DNA of 64,000 nucleotides from Tropicibacter naphthalenivorans (GTDB taxonomy: Bacteria; Pseudomonadota; Alphaproteobacteria; Rhodobacterales; Rhodobacteraceae). The translations under genes were made by a program, and so were the position numbers. The stretch's first letter is position 1. Each line of letters starts with the position of its first letter. Positions 9,804-18,478 of this stretch are shown piece after piece. Below the pieces are notes generated by a model. It made no database searches. It was not told the origin of the DNA and worked only from the letters and a program-made list of their open reading frames with translations. The stretch is taken from contig NZ_FWXX01000003.1 in the NCBI RefSeq assembly GCF_900176475.1, forward strand, positions 248,001 through 312,000. Direction: 5' to 3'.

Positions 9804-10219
9804 CCCAGTTCGAGCCCCTTCTGGAAGTGACTCAAATTCTCAAGGAAAAGGCGCTGGAAAAGCACCGCCGGAACCTCGATGAAAGCGCGCGGCTGGCGCA
9901 GGAAATCGAACAGATTGATGAGCTTCGCCGCTCGGTCCAGGCCGATTCAGAGACGATTGGCGCGCGGCAGATGTTGGGTGCGGATGCGCTGTGGCAAGGA
10001 TGGCTGCTGCGCAAGCGGGCAGAGTTTCTGCGGCAGGCGGCTTTGGCGCGCGCACGGGAATTCGACAGTCTTGCGCAGGCGCGCACCGCGTTTTCGAGGG
10101 CCGAAGCCGCGAAGGAGCTGGACGAAAAAGCGCGCGAAGAGCGCCGTCAAAAGCTTCTCGCGCGCGAGGCTGACACGTTGGAGGCGTTGGGAACCATGCG
10201 CCGCTTTCAGAATCGATAA
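9800..10219 (+). CDS. Small coiled-coil flagellar protein, FliJ-like
   Basis: 139 residues from the ATG at 9800, which overlaps the flhB stop as ATGA. A GTG six bases earlier is less likely. The protein is almost wholly charged alpha helix with heptad character and no membrane segment. Size and helical content match FliJ, the export-ATPase stalk protein, but sequence similarity is too weak to be sure. It is the last gene of the plus-strand export block and is closed by a convergent hairpin. An unrelated export chaperone is the main alternative. Confidence 0.6.
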   Translation: MTQFEPLLEVTQILKEKALEKHRRNLDESARLAQEIEQIDELRRSVQADSETIGARQMLGADALWQGWLLRKRAEFLRQAALARAREFDSLAQARTAFSRAEAAKELDEKAREERRQKLLAREADTLEALGTMRRFQNR

Positions 10220-10239
10220 CGGCCCCACAAAGGGGGCCG
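10220..10239. terminator. Convergent terminator hairpin
   Basis: A 7-base-pair stem (CGGCCCC/GGGGCCG, loop ACAAAG) lies directly after the stop of the FliJ-like gene and 22 bases beyond the 3' end of fliL on the opposite strand. It can serve both converging operons. T-rich runs are short on either side. Confidence 0.65.
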
Positions 10240-10261
10240 CCTCTTAAAAGTTCTCTTTTCT

Positions 10262-10774
10262 TTAAGTATCTTGGCGGGCGATTTCGGTGATGAGGACATC
10301 GCTGACATCGCTGCCCAATACGGAGCGCGCGGCATCCAAAAGCCCTTCGCGCAAGACATCCATGCGGTCGCCGTTGGTAAACGTCCCCTCAAATCCGCCG
10401 ATGTTCGCGTGATCAAAGAGCACTTGCAGGAATTCATCTCGCAATTTGGGCTCTCGCGCATAAACCGTTTCGGTCGTGCCGGAGGAGACCTCGACGCTGA
10501 GGGAAGCCACGACCAAGGCCACGACCGCGTCTTTTCGCATCACCGGGACCACGAACTGGTTGTTAAGTTTGACATATTCGCGGCCAACGGGCGGGCCTTC
10601 GTCCACCGTCTCTTCGGGGGGCGCTGCGTGTTCCGGATCCTCTACCGGCGGGATACATTCGATCGCGCCTTCGGCATGTTCCTCGGCTGGGGGCGGCATC
10701 AGGAATAGCCCCGCGCCGACACCTGCGCCGGTGCCGATCAGAGCGAGAATAATAGGGAGGAGTTTCTTGATCAT
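10262..10774 (-). CDS. fliL: Flagellar basal-body-associated protein FliL
   Basis: 170 residues. One N-terminal membrane segment (about 4-26), a Pro/Glu-rich linker and a periplasmic domain typical of FliL (YVKLNNQFVVPVMRKDAVVA and LRDEFLQVLFDHANIG). FliL surrounds the MotAB stator and stabilises torque generation. It is the last gene of the minus-strand run starting at flgB, 9 bases after flgH. Confidence 0.92.
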   Translation of the reverse strand: MIKKLLPIILALIGTGAGVGAGLFLMPPPAEEHAEGAIECIPPVEDPEHAAPPEETVDEGPPVGREYVKLNNQFVVPVMRKDAVVALVVASLSVEVSSGTTETVYAREPKLRDEFLQVLFDHANIGGFEGTFTNGDRMDVLREGLLDAARSVLGSDVSDVLITEIARQDT

Positions 10775-10783
10775 CGCTTCGCC

Positions 10784-11524
10784 TTAGAAAGGCAGGACCG
10801 CGTCCAGCACTTGCTGGCCAATCCTGGGTTGCTGCACATCGGTGATCTGCCCGCGCCCGCCATAGGAAATCTTGGCCGAGGCAATCTTGTCGTAGGTGAT
10901 TTCGTTCTGTCGCGAGATATCTTCGGGCCGGACAAAGCCAGACACCAACAACTCTCGCAGCTCAAAGTTAACGCGGACTTCCTGCGTACCGCTGATCGCC
11001 AGAACGCCGTTTGGCAGCGTGTCGGTGACGGTTGCGGCGATCCGCAGGGTCAGACTCTCGCTGCGGCGGACCGACCCATTCCCGGACGAAGAGCTGGCAC
11101 CGTCCAGCGCAACGGCGGTGTCAAGACTGGCACCATCTGGCAGATTAGGGTTGATCCGCTGAGGAATGCCCAAAAGCTGCGGGATATTCATGCTTTCCGA
11201 GCCAGAGCGCGACCGCTGGCTGTTGTTGCTGATCTCGGCGCTTTCGTCGATCTCGATCACAACGGTCAGGATGTCGCCGCGTTTCATCGCACGCCGATCA
11301 CCCAGCAGCGAAGTCTGCCCGCCGCTCCATAGCGAAGCACGCGCGGTGGGCGTTTGGGGCGGCAGCGCCTCAGGCATCCCAGAGGCGATCATCGCGACAC
11401 GTTCCATGCTTTCGGTCTGCGGGGTGAACGACGGCTCTTTGCCGATGTGGTCCAAGCGGCTACAGGCCACAGTCGTCAGGACCATCCCGAATAGGCAAAA
11501 TTTTCTCAGCATTATTAACCTCAT
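10784..11524 (-). CDS. flgH: Flagellar L-ring lipoprotein FlgH
   Basis: 246 residues. The signal sequence ends in a lipobox (LTTVAC), placing the acylated cysteine near residue 21 and the protein in the outer membrane. The L-ring signature is clear: SLWSGGQTSLLGDRRAMKRG followed by GDILTVVIEIDESAEISN. The start ATG at 11524 overlaps the flgA stop as ATGA, favouring it over the in-frame ATG at 11512. Confidence 0.96.
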   Translation of the reverse strand: MRLIMLRKFCLFGMVLTTVACSRLDHIGKEPSFTPQTESMERVAMIASGMPEALPPQTPTARASLWSGGQTSLLGDRRAMKRGDILTVVIEIDESAEISNNSQRSRSGSESMNIPQLLGIPQRINPNLPDGASLDTAVALDGASSSSGNGSVRRSESLTLRIAATVTDTLPNGVLAISGTQEVRVNFELRELLVSGFVRPEDISRQNEITYDKIASAKISYGGRGQITDVQQPRIGQQVLDAVLPF

Positions 11525-11937
11525 TTCGACACGATGACCGCGCCGGTTGAAGAAATCGTTCCAAACAGAGTGGTTTTGGAGGAAAGGTTCATGACGCGAA
11601 TGCGTTCCCCTTCTGCGCCGCGCGCCAAGGCCCGACCTTCGGCCACAATCCGCAAACCGCCCGCGTTGTAGATCAGCTCAACCACTTGATTTCGCTCAAT
11701 CAACGCGGGTTCACCCACGGCGCTGCGCATGACGGCGCGGCCCGGATAGATGGCATACAGCGCCTCTTGGCCGACCACTTCGTCGATGCTTTCGAAGGCG
11801 CCGGGCACAATGGCCGGGTCCACGCGCAAATCCTGTGGCGACAGGATTTCTTGCGGGCGGATGGTGCGCGTCGCCACCACGGTGTCGGCTACGGCAGGGC
11901 CGCTCAGGATCAAGGCTATGGCGCAGGCAAGTCTCAT
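11521..11937 (-). CDS. flgA: P-ring assembly chaperone FlgA
   Basis: 138 residues, short for FlgA but common in alphaproteobacteria, where the N-terminal extension is absent. A Sec signal peptide (MRLACAIALILSGPAVA) is followed by the SAF-like domain with PGRAVMRSAVGEPALIERNQ and a C-terminal beta region ending RVMNLSSKTTLFGTISSTG. The periplasmic chaperone promotes FlgI polymerisation. Its ATG shares bases with the flgG stop (TGATG), and its own stop overlaps flgH. Confidence 0.93.
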   Translation of the reverse strand: MRLACAIALILSGPAVADTVVATRTIRPQEILSPQDLRVDPAIVPGAFESIDEVVGQEALYAIYPGRAVMRSAVGEPALIERNQVVELIYNAGGLRIVAEGRALARGAEGERIRVMNLSSKTTLFGTISSTGAVIVSK

Positions 11938-12722
11938 CAGCGGACCTGAGTCGTCGCCGCAAGCATTTGATCCGCCGCGGAAATCACTTTGGAGTTCAAC
12001 TCGTACCCACGCTGCGCCTCGATCAGGTCAGAGATTTCCTTGACCGCATCCACCGAGCTGTCCTCGAGATAGCCCTGTCGCAAAGTGCCGAGCCCATCGA
12101 CGCCCGGCGTCGACTGCAAGGCGGGGCCCGACGCTTCGGTTTCGGTAAACAGGTTCGCGCCGATCGCTTCCAAACCCTTGGGGTTGGTAAACCCGGCCAG
12201 CGTCAGCTGACCCAGCTGCTGCCCCGCCGCGTTGTCGGCAAAATAGGCGAAAACCTCGCCTTGGGCGTTGATCGATACGCTCAGCGCATCCGCCGGGATA
12301 GTGATTTCGGGCGAGACGGGAAAGCCGTCGGACGAGACGATCAAGCCCTCGCCCGTGCGTTTAAGTCCGCCATCGCGCGTGTAGGCGGCCTGACCCGAGG
12401 GCAAAGTCACCTCCAGGTAACCATTCCCTTCGATCGCCACGTCCAGATCGCCGCCGGTGGCGGACAGCGACCCTTGGGCCAGTTGCATCGACACCGAAGA
12501 GGGGCGCACCCCAAGACCCAGCTGAACGCCGGTCGGCAACACAGTGCCGTCGGACGCGTTGATCGACCCGGGCCGCGCGTACTGCTGATAGTGCAGATCG
12601 GCAAACTCGGCGCGGCGCGCGTTATAGCCGGTGGTGCTCATGTTCGCGAGGTTGTTGGAAATCACTTCCACTCGCATTTGTTGGGCGCTCATGCCCGTTG
12701 CTGCAATCTTGAGTGCGCGCAT
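11937..12722 (-). CDS. flgG: Flagellar distal rod protein FlgG
   Basis: 261 residues, the standard FlgG length. The N-terminus MRALKIAATGMSAQQMRVEV followed by NNLANMSTTGYNARRAEFAD is the distal-rod form of the axial-protein motif, and the C-terminal helix VDAVKEISDLIEAQRGYELN is equally typical. Exported through the type III gate and assembled as the distal rod. It lies 12 bases after flgF. Confidence 0.97.
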   Translation of the reverse strand: MRALKIAATGMSAQQMRVEVISNNLANMSTTGYNARRAEFADLHYQQYARPGSINASDGTVLPTGVQLGLGVRPSSVSMQLAQGSLSATGGDLDVAIEGNGYLEVTLPSGQAAYTRDGGLKRTGEGLIVSSDGFPVSPEITIPADALSVSINAQGEVFAYFADNAAGQQLGQLTLAGFTNPKGLEAIGANLFTETEASGPALQSTPGVDGLGTLRQGYLEDSSVDAVKEISDLIEAQRGYELNSKVISAADQMLAATTQVR

Positions 12723-12734
12723 CCTGCTGCTTCC

Positions 12735-13448
12735 TTATTTCACGAATGCCTTGAGGGCAGTTCTGATCCGTTCATCTTCACGTTCCATGAAGCTTTGACC
12801 CATTTCATACGCGCGCTGGACTTCGACCATGCGGGCGACCTGTAGAATGGGATCGACGTTCGAGGCTTCGATAAAGCCCTGCATCACGCGGGGATTTTCG
12901 ACGGGGTTAAAGCCCGCATCGGCACGGAACAGCACGCCGCCCTCGCGCTCCATCTGGCGGGCATCGAGCGGTTCGACCACGCCGATTTGCCCAATGGGGC
13001 GGCCCTGCGTGCTGATGGTGCCGTCGCGCGCAATCGCCAAATCCGACGCGTCGGGCGGCACAAAAACCGGCGCCCCGCCCGCGTCGAGCACCTGGTAGCC
13101 GTCAGAATTCACCAAGGTGCCTTCGGCGCTGGGCATAAACGCCCCCGCTCGGGTCAGCCGCTGGCCATTCGGCGTGTTCACGAGGAAAAACCCGTCGCCT
13201 TCGATGGCGACGTCAAACATGCTGCCGGTCTGTTGCAGCGTGCCCTGCATCAAAGAGGTGTTGCGCACGCTGCCGACCGACATCGAAATGCCTTTGACGC
13301 CATCGCCGGGCAGAATGTACTCGGCAAAGATCACGCCCTCTTGGCGAAAGCCCGTGGTGTTGGCGTTGGCGATGTTGTTGGCGATGACCCGCATCTCTTT
13401 CATCAGGCCGGATTGCCTGGCGAGCGCGGTATAACTTGCGGATTCCAT
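12735..13448 (-). CDS. flgF: Flagellar proximal rod protein FlgF
   Basis: 237 residues. The N-terminal motif NNIANANTTGFRQEGVIF and the C-terminal helix MVEVQRAYEMGQSFMEREDE are those of FlgF, distinct from FlgG downstream by the LMKEMRVIANNIAN spacing and shorter body. It forms part of the proximal rod with FlgB and FlgC. The gap to the fliQ stop upstream is only one base. Confidence 0.95.
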   Translation of the reverse strand: MESASYTALARQSGLMKEMRVIANNIANANTTGFRQEGVIFAEYILPGDGVKGISMSVGSVRNTSLMQGTLQQTGSMFDVAIEGDGFFLVNTPNGQRLTRAGAFMPSAEGTLVNSDGYQVLDAGGAPVFVPPDASDLAIARDGTISTQGRPIGQIGVVEPLDARQMEREGGVLFRADAGFNPVENPRVMQGFIEASNVDPILQVARMVEVQRAYEMGQSFMEREDERIRTALKAFVK

Positions 13449-13449
13449 T

Positions 13450-13716
13450 CTAGCCTCCGGTGATGATCGGGATGATGTGGGACTGGAAAAAGTCCACCAA
13501 GGTGCGGGTCATGAAGCTCATCGAGATCCAGAACACCGCGACGATGGCCAAGAGTTTCGGCACGAATGTCAGGGTCATTTCCTGGATCGACGTCAGCGCC
13601 TGAAAGAGGCCGACGGTGACGCCTGCGATCAGGGCCGCCGAGAGGATCGGGACCGAGGTGATGGTCGCGATCCACAGGCCCTGACGAAGCGTGTCAAAGA
13701 AAATAGCCTCTGACAT
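13450..13716 (-). CDS. fliQ: Flagellar export gate protein FliQ
   Basis: 88 residues with two membrane segments, the standard FliQ layout. The middle GLFQALTSIQEMTLTFVPKL is the family signature. Two tandem ATG codons (13719 and 13716) can start it; the protein begins MSEAIFFDTLRQ either way. The frame remains open far upstream, but that part reads through fliE in another frame and is not real. It overlaps nothing and follows fliE by a few bases. Confidence 0.94.
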   Translation of the reverse strand: MSEAIFFDTLRQGLWIATITSVPILSAALIAGVTVGLFQALTSIQEMTLTFVPKLLAIVAVFWISMSFMTRTLVDFFQSHIIPIITGG

Positions 13717-13723
13717 CATGAGC

Positions 13724-14020
13724 TTAGACCGGCATCCGCAGGATTTCCTGATAGGCCTCGACGACCTTGTCGCGGACCGCCACGACCGTATCCACGGCCA
13801 ACTCGGACTGTGCGAGCGCCTCGACCAGCGCGTGCGGGTCGGCGTTGCCGGCCATGGCCTGGTGCGCTGTCGCCTCTGCGGTGCGCAGCTGATCGGTAAA
13901 CTGTTGGGTTGCTTGCGCAAACTGCGCCTCGATTCCCGAGGGTTTTGCGTTTGCATCCGGCTCCATTGCGGGCCGGAAAGCGGCATACTGCTGGGCAGCA
14001 TTAAGCGAGCGGACGTCCAT
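13724..14020 (-). CDS. fliE: Flagellar hook-basal body adaptor FliE
   Basis: 98 residues from the ATG at 14020, preceded by GGAG at good spacing; an upstream ATG at 14032 would add four residues and lacks a site. The helical C-terminus (HALVEALAQSELAVDTVVAV then RDKVVEAYQEILRMPV) is the FliE signature. FliE joins the MS ring to the proximal rod. It sits in the customary flgB-flgC-fliE order. Confidence 0.94.
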   Translation of the reverse strand: MDVRSLNAAQQYAAFRPAMEPDANAKPSGIEAQFAQATQQFTDQLRTAEATAHQAMAGNADPHALVEALAQSELAVDTVVAVRDKVVEAYQEILRMPV

Positions 14021-14049
14021 TCTGGTCTCCATTCTCTGGGTTGGGGAAG

Positions 14050-14439
14050 TTAACGCCGCAAGAGTTCCAGCAATCCGCTGGACATCTGACGGGTCTGGTC
14101 GAACATTTTCAGGTTCGCCTCGTAGGACCGCTGCGCCTCACGCGCGTCGGCCAGTTCGATCAAAAGATCGACATTTGTGCCTTGGTAGTTGCCGTTGGCA
14201 TCGGCCAAGGGGTGGGAGGGGTCGTAGATTTGCTCAAGATCACTCTGGTCGAGCCGGACCCTGCCGGGTTCCACCCGGACCAGCGCGGTTTCCGATCGGT
14301 CCAATTTGAAAGGCATGACCTTGCGGCGATAGCCGGGGGTATCGACGTTCGAGATGTTCTCGGTCACCACGCGCAAGCGGGCGGCCTGCGCCTTGAGCCC
14401 GCTGGCGGTGACGGACAGGGCATCTGAAAAAGCGTTCAT
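14050..14439 (-). CDS. flgC: Flagellar proximal rod protein FlgC
   Basis: 129 residues. The N-terminal helix contains ENISNVDTPGYRRKVMPF, the FlgC form of the rod motif, and the C-terminus EAQRSYEANLKMFDQTRQM is typical. FlgC contributes to the proximal rod. The gene is 11 bases after flgB and 29 bases before fliE. Confidence 0.96.
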   Translation of the reverse strand: MNAFSDALSVTASGLKAQAARLRVVTENISNVDTPGYRRKVMPFKLDRSETALVRVEPGRVRLDQSDLEQIYDPSHPLADANGNYQGTNVDLLIELADAREAQRSYEANLKMFDQTRQMSSGLLELLRR

Positions 14440-14450
14440 CTTATCGGTCC

Positions 14451-14828
14451 TTATCTGCGGCCAATGGCGCTGCGCAAAATGCTGAGATTGCTGCGATAAA
14501 TGGCCAGAGCGCGGTCGGATTGCCGCTTGGCATCAACCGCTTTGACCATCTCTTCTTCGAGCGAAACGGTGTTGCCGTTCGGATCCAGCGCTTGGCGGCG
14601 TTCGGTGAAATCCACCGACCGTCCCGTCGAGCCGTTCAGATGTTTGGCCCGCGTCGCGCGCTGTCCTTGCAGCGAATCGCGCACTGATTTGGCGAACTCG
14701 GGGATATCCTTGGCCCGATAGCCTGGGGTATCCGCGTTCGCGATATTTTGCGCGCTGTAGGCCTGTTTCAAGCCTGCATGCCGCGCCATTGCCATTGCCG
14801 TTTTGAAGACGTCCAAATTTTGGAACAT
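14451..14828 (-). CDS. flgB: Flagellar proximal rod protein FlgB
   Basis: 125 residues from the ATG at 14828, chosen because GGGAGAAG lies just upstream and the protein then begins MFQNLDVFKTAMAMARHAGL, as in other alphaproteobacterial FlgB. The motif AQNIANADTPGYRAKDIPEF is diagnostic. It is the first gene of the minus-strand rod/ring operon and is divergent from fliI, with 84 bases between them that must hold both promoters. Confidence 0.95.
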   Translation of the reverse strand: MFQNLDVFKTAMAMARHAGLKQAYSAQNIANADTPGYRAKDIPEFAKSVRDSLQGQRATRAKHLNGSTGRSVDFTERRQALDPNGNTVSLEEEMVKAVDAKRQSDRALAIYRSNLSILRSAIGRR

Positions 14829-14912
14829 CGGGGCTTCTCCCTCGATTGCTTCAATCAAGGCTTAACCGTGATTCCTTTAGAAACGGTTTGCAGACCTTGA
14901 ATGGAGCGTACG

Positions 14913-16280
14913 ATGGACGACGAGATCACTGGCCTTCGTGCCCGAATTTCCCAGATGCAGCCCGTGCGGGCGGTTGGGCGCGTTCACTCGGTGGATGGCA
15001 CGACCATTTGGGTGCGCGGGTTGTCCCACAGTGCCAGCATTGGGGATCGGCTGAGGTTGTTGCGCCCCGAGGGTCCGCTGGGCGGAGAGGTTCTGCGCAT
15101 TAATGATGATTTGGTGGCGATGTTGCCCGATGAGGCCGCGGATGGCGTGTCCAAGGGGGATCGGGTCGCGGTTTTGGGCCCGCCGACGCTGGCGCCCTGC
15201 GACAGCTGGATTGGTCGCGTTGTCGATGCCTATGGCCGTCCTTTGGATGGCGCGCCTTTGGGGCCGGGCGAAAAGCCCCGCCCCTTCCGGGCCAGCCCCC
15301 CGCCGGCCGCCGCGAGACATTCGATGGGGCACCGTCTGGCAACCGGACTGGCGGTGTTCGACACGCTTTTGCCCGTGGTTCAGGGACAGCGAATCGGCCT
15401 TTTTGCCGGGTCGGGTGTCGGGAAGTCACGCTTGCTTGCGTCATTGGCGCAGGGGATGCAGGCGGATGTCGTTGTCCTCGCCCTGGTTGGGGAGCGTGGT
15501 CGCGAAGTTTTGGACTTCGTCAATACGGTGCTTGGCCCAGAGGGCATGAAACGCAGCATCGTCGTGGCGGCCACCTCGGATCGATCTCCTTTGGAGCGGC
15601 GGCGTTGTCCGCTGGCGGCCATGACCATCGCCGAGCATTTCAGGGATCAAGGCAAGCACGTCTTGTACTTGGCCGATTCGATCACACGTTTTGCCGAGGC
15701 GCACCGCGAGGTCGCAATCGCTGCGGGAGAGCTGCCAGCGTTGCGTGGGCATCCGCCTTCTGTTGCGCATCAGATCATGCGTCTTGCGGAAAGAGCGGGG
15801 CCGGGGATGGGTGACACCGGGGATATCACCGCAGTCTTTAGCGTGTTGGTGGCTGGGTCGGATATGGATGAACCCATTGCCGATATCTTGCGCGGGGTGC
15901 TTGATGGTCACGTGGTCATGGATCGCAAGATCGCAGAGCGCGGCCGCTTTCCGGCAATTGATTTGCTGCGGTCCGTATCGCGGAGCTTGCCAGAGGCGGC
16001 CAGTGCGTCCGAGAACGAGTTGATCCAAAAGGTGCGGCAATTGCTTGGCGCCTATGCGCAGTCGGAAACGATGATCCGCGCGGGGCTGTATCGGGAAGGC
16101 GAAGACCCTATTCTGGATCAGGCGATTGGCGTTTGGGCTGAGCTGGATGCCTTTTTGGCAGAGCCTTCACCCAACGGGCCGGAGGGTGCGTTTAGAAAGC
16201 TGGATTTGCTTTTGAAAAGGGCGAAGGCCGGTCCGGGGCGCGGTGGCGTTCGTGTTCAGCAACAGCGCGCGAGGTCTTGA
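14913..16280 (+). CDS. fliI: Flagellum-specific export ATPase FliI
   Basis: 455 residues from the ATG at 14913, which has GGAG six bases upstream; an in-frame ATG at 14901 has no such site. The Walker A motif is GSGVGKS (about residues 166-172), with VLYLADSITRFAEAHRE as the Walker B region and the F1-like arginine region after it. FliI is the hexameric ATPase that energises unfolding and export of flagellar substrates at the membrane. It stands alone, divergent from flgB and convergent with flbT. Confidence 0.97.
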   Translation: MDDEITGLRARISQMQPVRAVGRVHSVDGTTIWVRGLSHSASIGDRLRLLRPEGPLGGEVLRINDDLVAMLPDEAADGVSKGDRVAVLGPPTLAPCDSWIGRVVDAYGRPLDGAPLGPGEKPRPFRASPPPAAARHSMGHRLATGLAVFDTLLPVVQGQRIGLFAGSGVGKSRLLASLAQGMQADVVVLALVGERGREVLDFVNTVLGPEGMKRSIVVAATSDRSPLERRRCPLAAMTIAEHFRDQGKHVLYLADSITRFAEAHREVAIAAGELPALRGHPPSVAHQIMRLAERAGPGMGDTGDITAVFSVLVAGSDMDEPIADILRGVLDGHVVMDRKIAERGRFPAIDLLRSVSRSLPEAASASENELIQKVRQLLGAYAQSETMIRAGLYREGEDPILDQAIGVWAELDAFLAEPSPNGPEGAFRKLDLLLKRAKAGPGRGGVRVQQQRARS

Positions 16281-16288
16281 GGAAATAC

Positions 16289-16309
16289 GGTCGAGGTCAA
16301 CCCTCGACC
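16289..16309. terminator. Convergent terminator hairpin between fliI and flbT
   Basis: A perfect 8-base-pair stem (GGTCGAGG/CCTCGACC) with a 5-base loop lies 9 bases after the fliI stop, followed by CTTTCG. It can also act on flbT from the other side. Confidence 0.65.
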
Positions 16310-16333
16310 CTTTCGCCCCAGTTTTCGGGCGAG

Positions 16334-16735
16334 TCAGGGCTTGGTCGCCAAGAGCCTATCTTCGCGCGGGATCAAGGCACGTAGCGCCTTTAGGCTTTGA
16401 TAGAACTCCCCAGCAAGCAGCGAGTCGCTGGCCTGCGACAGCAAGCGGCGGCTGTCGGGATCGATCAAGATGCGGCTCAGTTCCTCGATCCGAGGAATAA
16501 GTTGTTGTCGAGCCTCCTCAGGCTCGACATCTCCGGTCAGGATCAACTGCGCAGCATAGCAAAGCCGCCGCACAGGTGTTTGCGCCTCATCGGGATGGAT
16601 GGCGTCGCGCAAGCGCAGAACGTTGGTATTCGGCGTTACGATAGACAGACGACTGCGACGGTCGCCGTTTTCAATAACGGCGCCGTTGATCAGAACACGT
16701 TCTCTGGGGGCGAGCTTTAGAACCAAACCGCTCAT
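16334..16735 (-). CDS. flbT: Flagellin expression regulator FlbT
   Basis: 133 residues with the FlbT core LVLKLAPRERVLINGAVIEN and the helical C-terminus (GEFYQSLKALRALIPREDRL). In Caulobacter FlbT binds the 5' end of flagellin mRNA and lowers its translation until the hook is complete. Its start overlaps the flaF stop, and the flagellin gene lies just upstream on the same strand, fitting a flagellin - flaF - flbT regulatory unit. Confidence 0.93.
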   Translation of the reverse strand: MSGLVLKLAPRERVLINGAVIENGDRRSRLSIVTPNTNVLRLRDAIHPDEAQTPVRRLCYAAQLILTGDVEPEEARQQLIPRIEELSRILIDPDSRRLLSQASDSLLAGEFYQSLKALRALIPREDRLLATKP

Positions 16736-17109
16736 TCGTTTCTCCTGTTACTGCCGAGGCCGCGCAAGATAGCTGCGTTGATCTCTAGCAGGGGGGTGAT
16801 CCGAGCCTTTTTGGCCAAGACTTTGCCTGTGTGCTGCTGAACAAACTCGGCGAGATAGAAAATCCGCGCGCGCAAATCTTGGGGCAGTTCGTTGTCTTTA
16901 TCAGCGACATCGACGGCAAGCGCGGTCCACAGGCGTTGATTGTCAGAGAGAGCTTCTACCAGCTTGGGGTAGGACATGGGGCCCGCTTCGGCAGCCGCCT
17001 TAATCCGATGTGTCACTTGCGCGATCAGCTCGTACTCTGTGCGTCTTGGCGTTTGAGTGCTGCGGGCCGATTGGGAATAAGCGCGTTTTGCTAGGGTCTG
17101 TGCGTTCAC
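16732..17109 (-). CDS. flaF: Flagellar biosynthesis regulator FlaF
   Basis: 125 residues, nearly all helical. The N-terminus AYSQSARSTQTPRRTEYELI and the stretch NQRLWTALAVDVADKDNELP are characteristic of FlaF, which in Caulobacter is needed for flagellin production and secretion and acts opposite to FlbT. It overlaps flbT by four bases and is separated from the flagellin gene by that gene's terminator. Confidence 0.92.
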   Translation of the reverse strand: MNAQTLAKRAYSQSARSTQTPRRTEYELIAQVTHRIKAAAEAGPMSYPKLVEALSDNQRLWTALAVDVADKDNELPQDLRARIFYLAEFVQQHTGKVLAKKARITPLLEINAAILRGLGSNRRNE

Positions 17110-17148
17110 TTCAGAACCTTCTGGTTATGAGATCAGGAAAAAGTAAAT

Positions 17149-17173
17149 CGGAGGCCGGTCAGCCCGGCCTCCG
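17149..17173 (-). terminator. Flagellin gene terminator
   Basis: A perfect 10-base-pair stem (CGGAGGCCGG/CCGGCCTCCG) with a 5-base loop lies 9 bases after the flagellin stop. On the minus strand it is followed by ATTTACTTTTT. It is one of the strongest terminators in the window, as expected for a very highly expressed gene. Confidence 0.88.
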
Positions 17174-17182
17174 ACGTTAATT

Positions 17183-18478
17183 TTAGCGGAACAGCGACAG
17201 GAGCGACTGCGGTGCCTGGTTGGCAATCGACAGAGCCTGAACGCCCAGCTGCTGCTGCACCTGAAGCGCCTGCAGTTTAGCAGAGGCTTCTTCCATATCG
17301 GCGTCCACAAGGGTGCCGATACCGGATTTCAGTGCGTCAGTCAGACCCGAGATGAAGTCCGACTGGGTTTCGATGCGGCCTTGAACAGAACCGAATGCGG
17401 AGGCCGAGTCGATTGCAGTCTGGATCAGACCTTCGATTTCGGTCAGCGCGCTGTCGACGCCTGCCTGAGTGGTCACGTCGATGTCGTTCAACGCTTCGAG
17501 GCGGCCACCGATCGTGGTGTCGGCTGCGGCGTATTCGCTGGCCAGAACCGATGCGTTGTCACCAGTGGTGGTCGAACCCGTGATGGTCACGGTGTTACCG
17601 CTTACAGTGGCGGTCAGCTCTGCGTCGGTGCCGGCTTCAGCGTCGACCCAAGCGTTGAAGGCCGCCGAAAGACCGGCCGCAACGTCAGCAGCGGTGTCAC
17701 CGTCACGGGCAACATAGCTGATGTCGTTCTTGGTCGAAGTGTCCGCATTGGCGAGGCCAGCCGCACCCGCAGAGATCGCAATCGAGTAGCCGGTACCGGC
17801 GGTAATTGCGTCAGTGCCCGCAGAGCCGATGATGATATCGGTCGTCGGAGCGGTAGCTGCACCGGTCAGGGTTGCAGCAGCGGCACCACCAGCACCACCA
17901 GTGATGGTGTCGGAAGTCGCGGTTGCGGCAGACGCAGCCGCAGCGATGTCGGATGCACCCGTCCCAAGGTCCTGCTTGGTAACGTTGATGTCGGATGCCG
18001 CCACACCATCGGCCGAGCGGTCAAGAGACGCCAGAACGTTGATGCTGCCAGAGCCCGCAGTCGTGTCGGTGTTCGACAGCAGGTTCAGGCCGTTGAACTG
18101 AGCCGCGCCAACAACCGCCGAGATCTGATCGCGCAAAGCGTCGATGTCGGTCTGGATCTTGTCGCGATCGACGTTCTCTTCCTGGGCGGCAACGATCTTG
18201 CCCTTGATGTCGGTCAGCAGTTCAGTGGTCGTTTCCGCCGCTTGACGTGCCACAGAGACAGTGGACTGGCCCAAGTTGAGGCTGTCCGAGATGCCTTTGA
18301 AGCCCTTGACGTCGGCTTCCATCACTTTCGAGATGGCCCAAACGGCAGAGTTGTCTTTGGCGTTGGAAACCCGCTTACCCGTGGAAATTTCCTGCTGGGT
18401 ACCGGCAAGACCGGAGTTGATGGATTTCAGGGTCTGCAGCGCAACCATTGCGCCGTTGTTCGTCAGAATGCTAGACAT
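17183..18478 (-). CDS. fliC: Flagellin
   Basis: 431 residues. The N-terminus MSSILTNNGAMVALQTLKSI and the C-terminus QQQLGVQALSIANQAPQSLL are the conserved D0/D1 helices that stack in the filament core. The middle, about residues 135-330, is an Ala/Gly/Thr-rich, cysteine-free region that varies between strains and faces the medium. AAGGA lies seven bases before the ATG. Flagellin is exported by the type III system; FlbT and FlaF encoded downstream likely tune its translation. No second flagellin copy is in the window. Confidence 0.97.
   Translation of the reverse strand: MSSILTNNGAMVALQTLKSINSGLAGTQQEISTGKRVSNAKDNSAVWAISKVMEADVKGFKGISDSLNLGQSTVSVARQAAETTTELLTDIKGKIVAAQEENVDRDKIQTDIDALRDQISAVVGAAQFNGLNLLSNTDTTAGSGSINVLASLDRSADGVAASDINVTKQDLGTGASDIAAAASAATATSDTITGGAGGAAAATLTGAATAPTTDIIIGSAGTDAITAGTGYSIAISAGAAGLANADTSTKNDISYVARDGDTAADVAAGLSAAFNAWVDAEAGTDAELTATVSGNTVTITGSTTTGDNASVLASEYAAADTTIGGRLEALNDIDVTTQAGVDSALTEIEGLIQTAIDSASAFGSVQGRIETQSDFISGLTDALKSGIGTLVDADMEEASAKLQALQVQQQLGVQALSIANQAPQSLLSLFR

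Noticed and set aside
11835-12845. 336-codon plus-strand frame opposite flgA and flgG
   Set aside because: flgA and flgG are certain on the minus strand; the frame has shadow composition.
13720-14001. N-terminal extension of FliQ (183-codon frame)
   Set aside because: The extra part runs through fliE in another frame and is Arg/Ser/Pro-rich; a normal 88-residue FliQ starts at 13716 or 13719.
14845-14875. TTAACC half-site resembling a CtrA site between flgB and fliI
   Set aside because: The second half-site at the required distance is missing.
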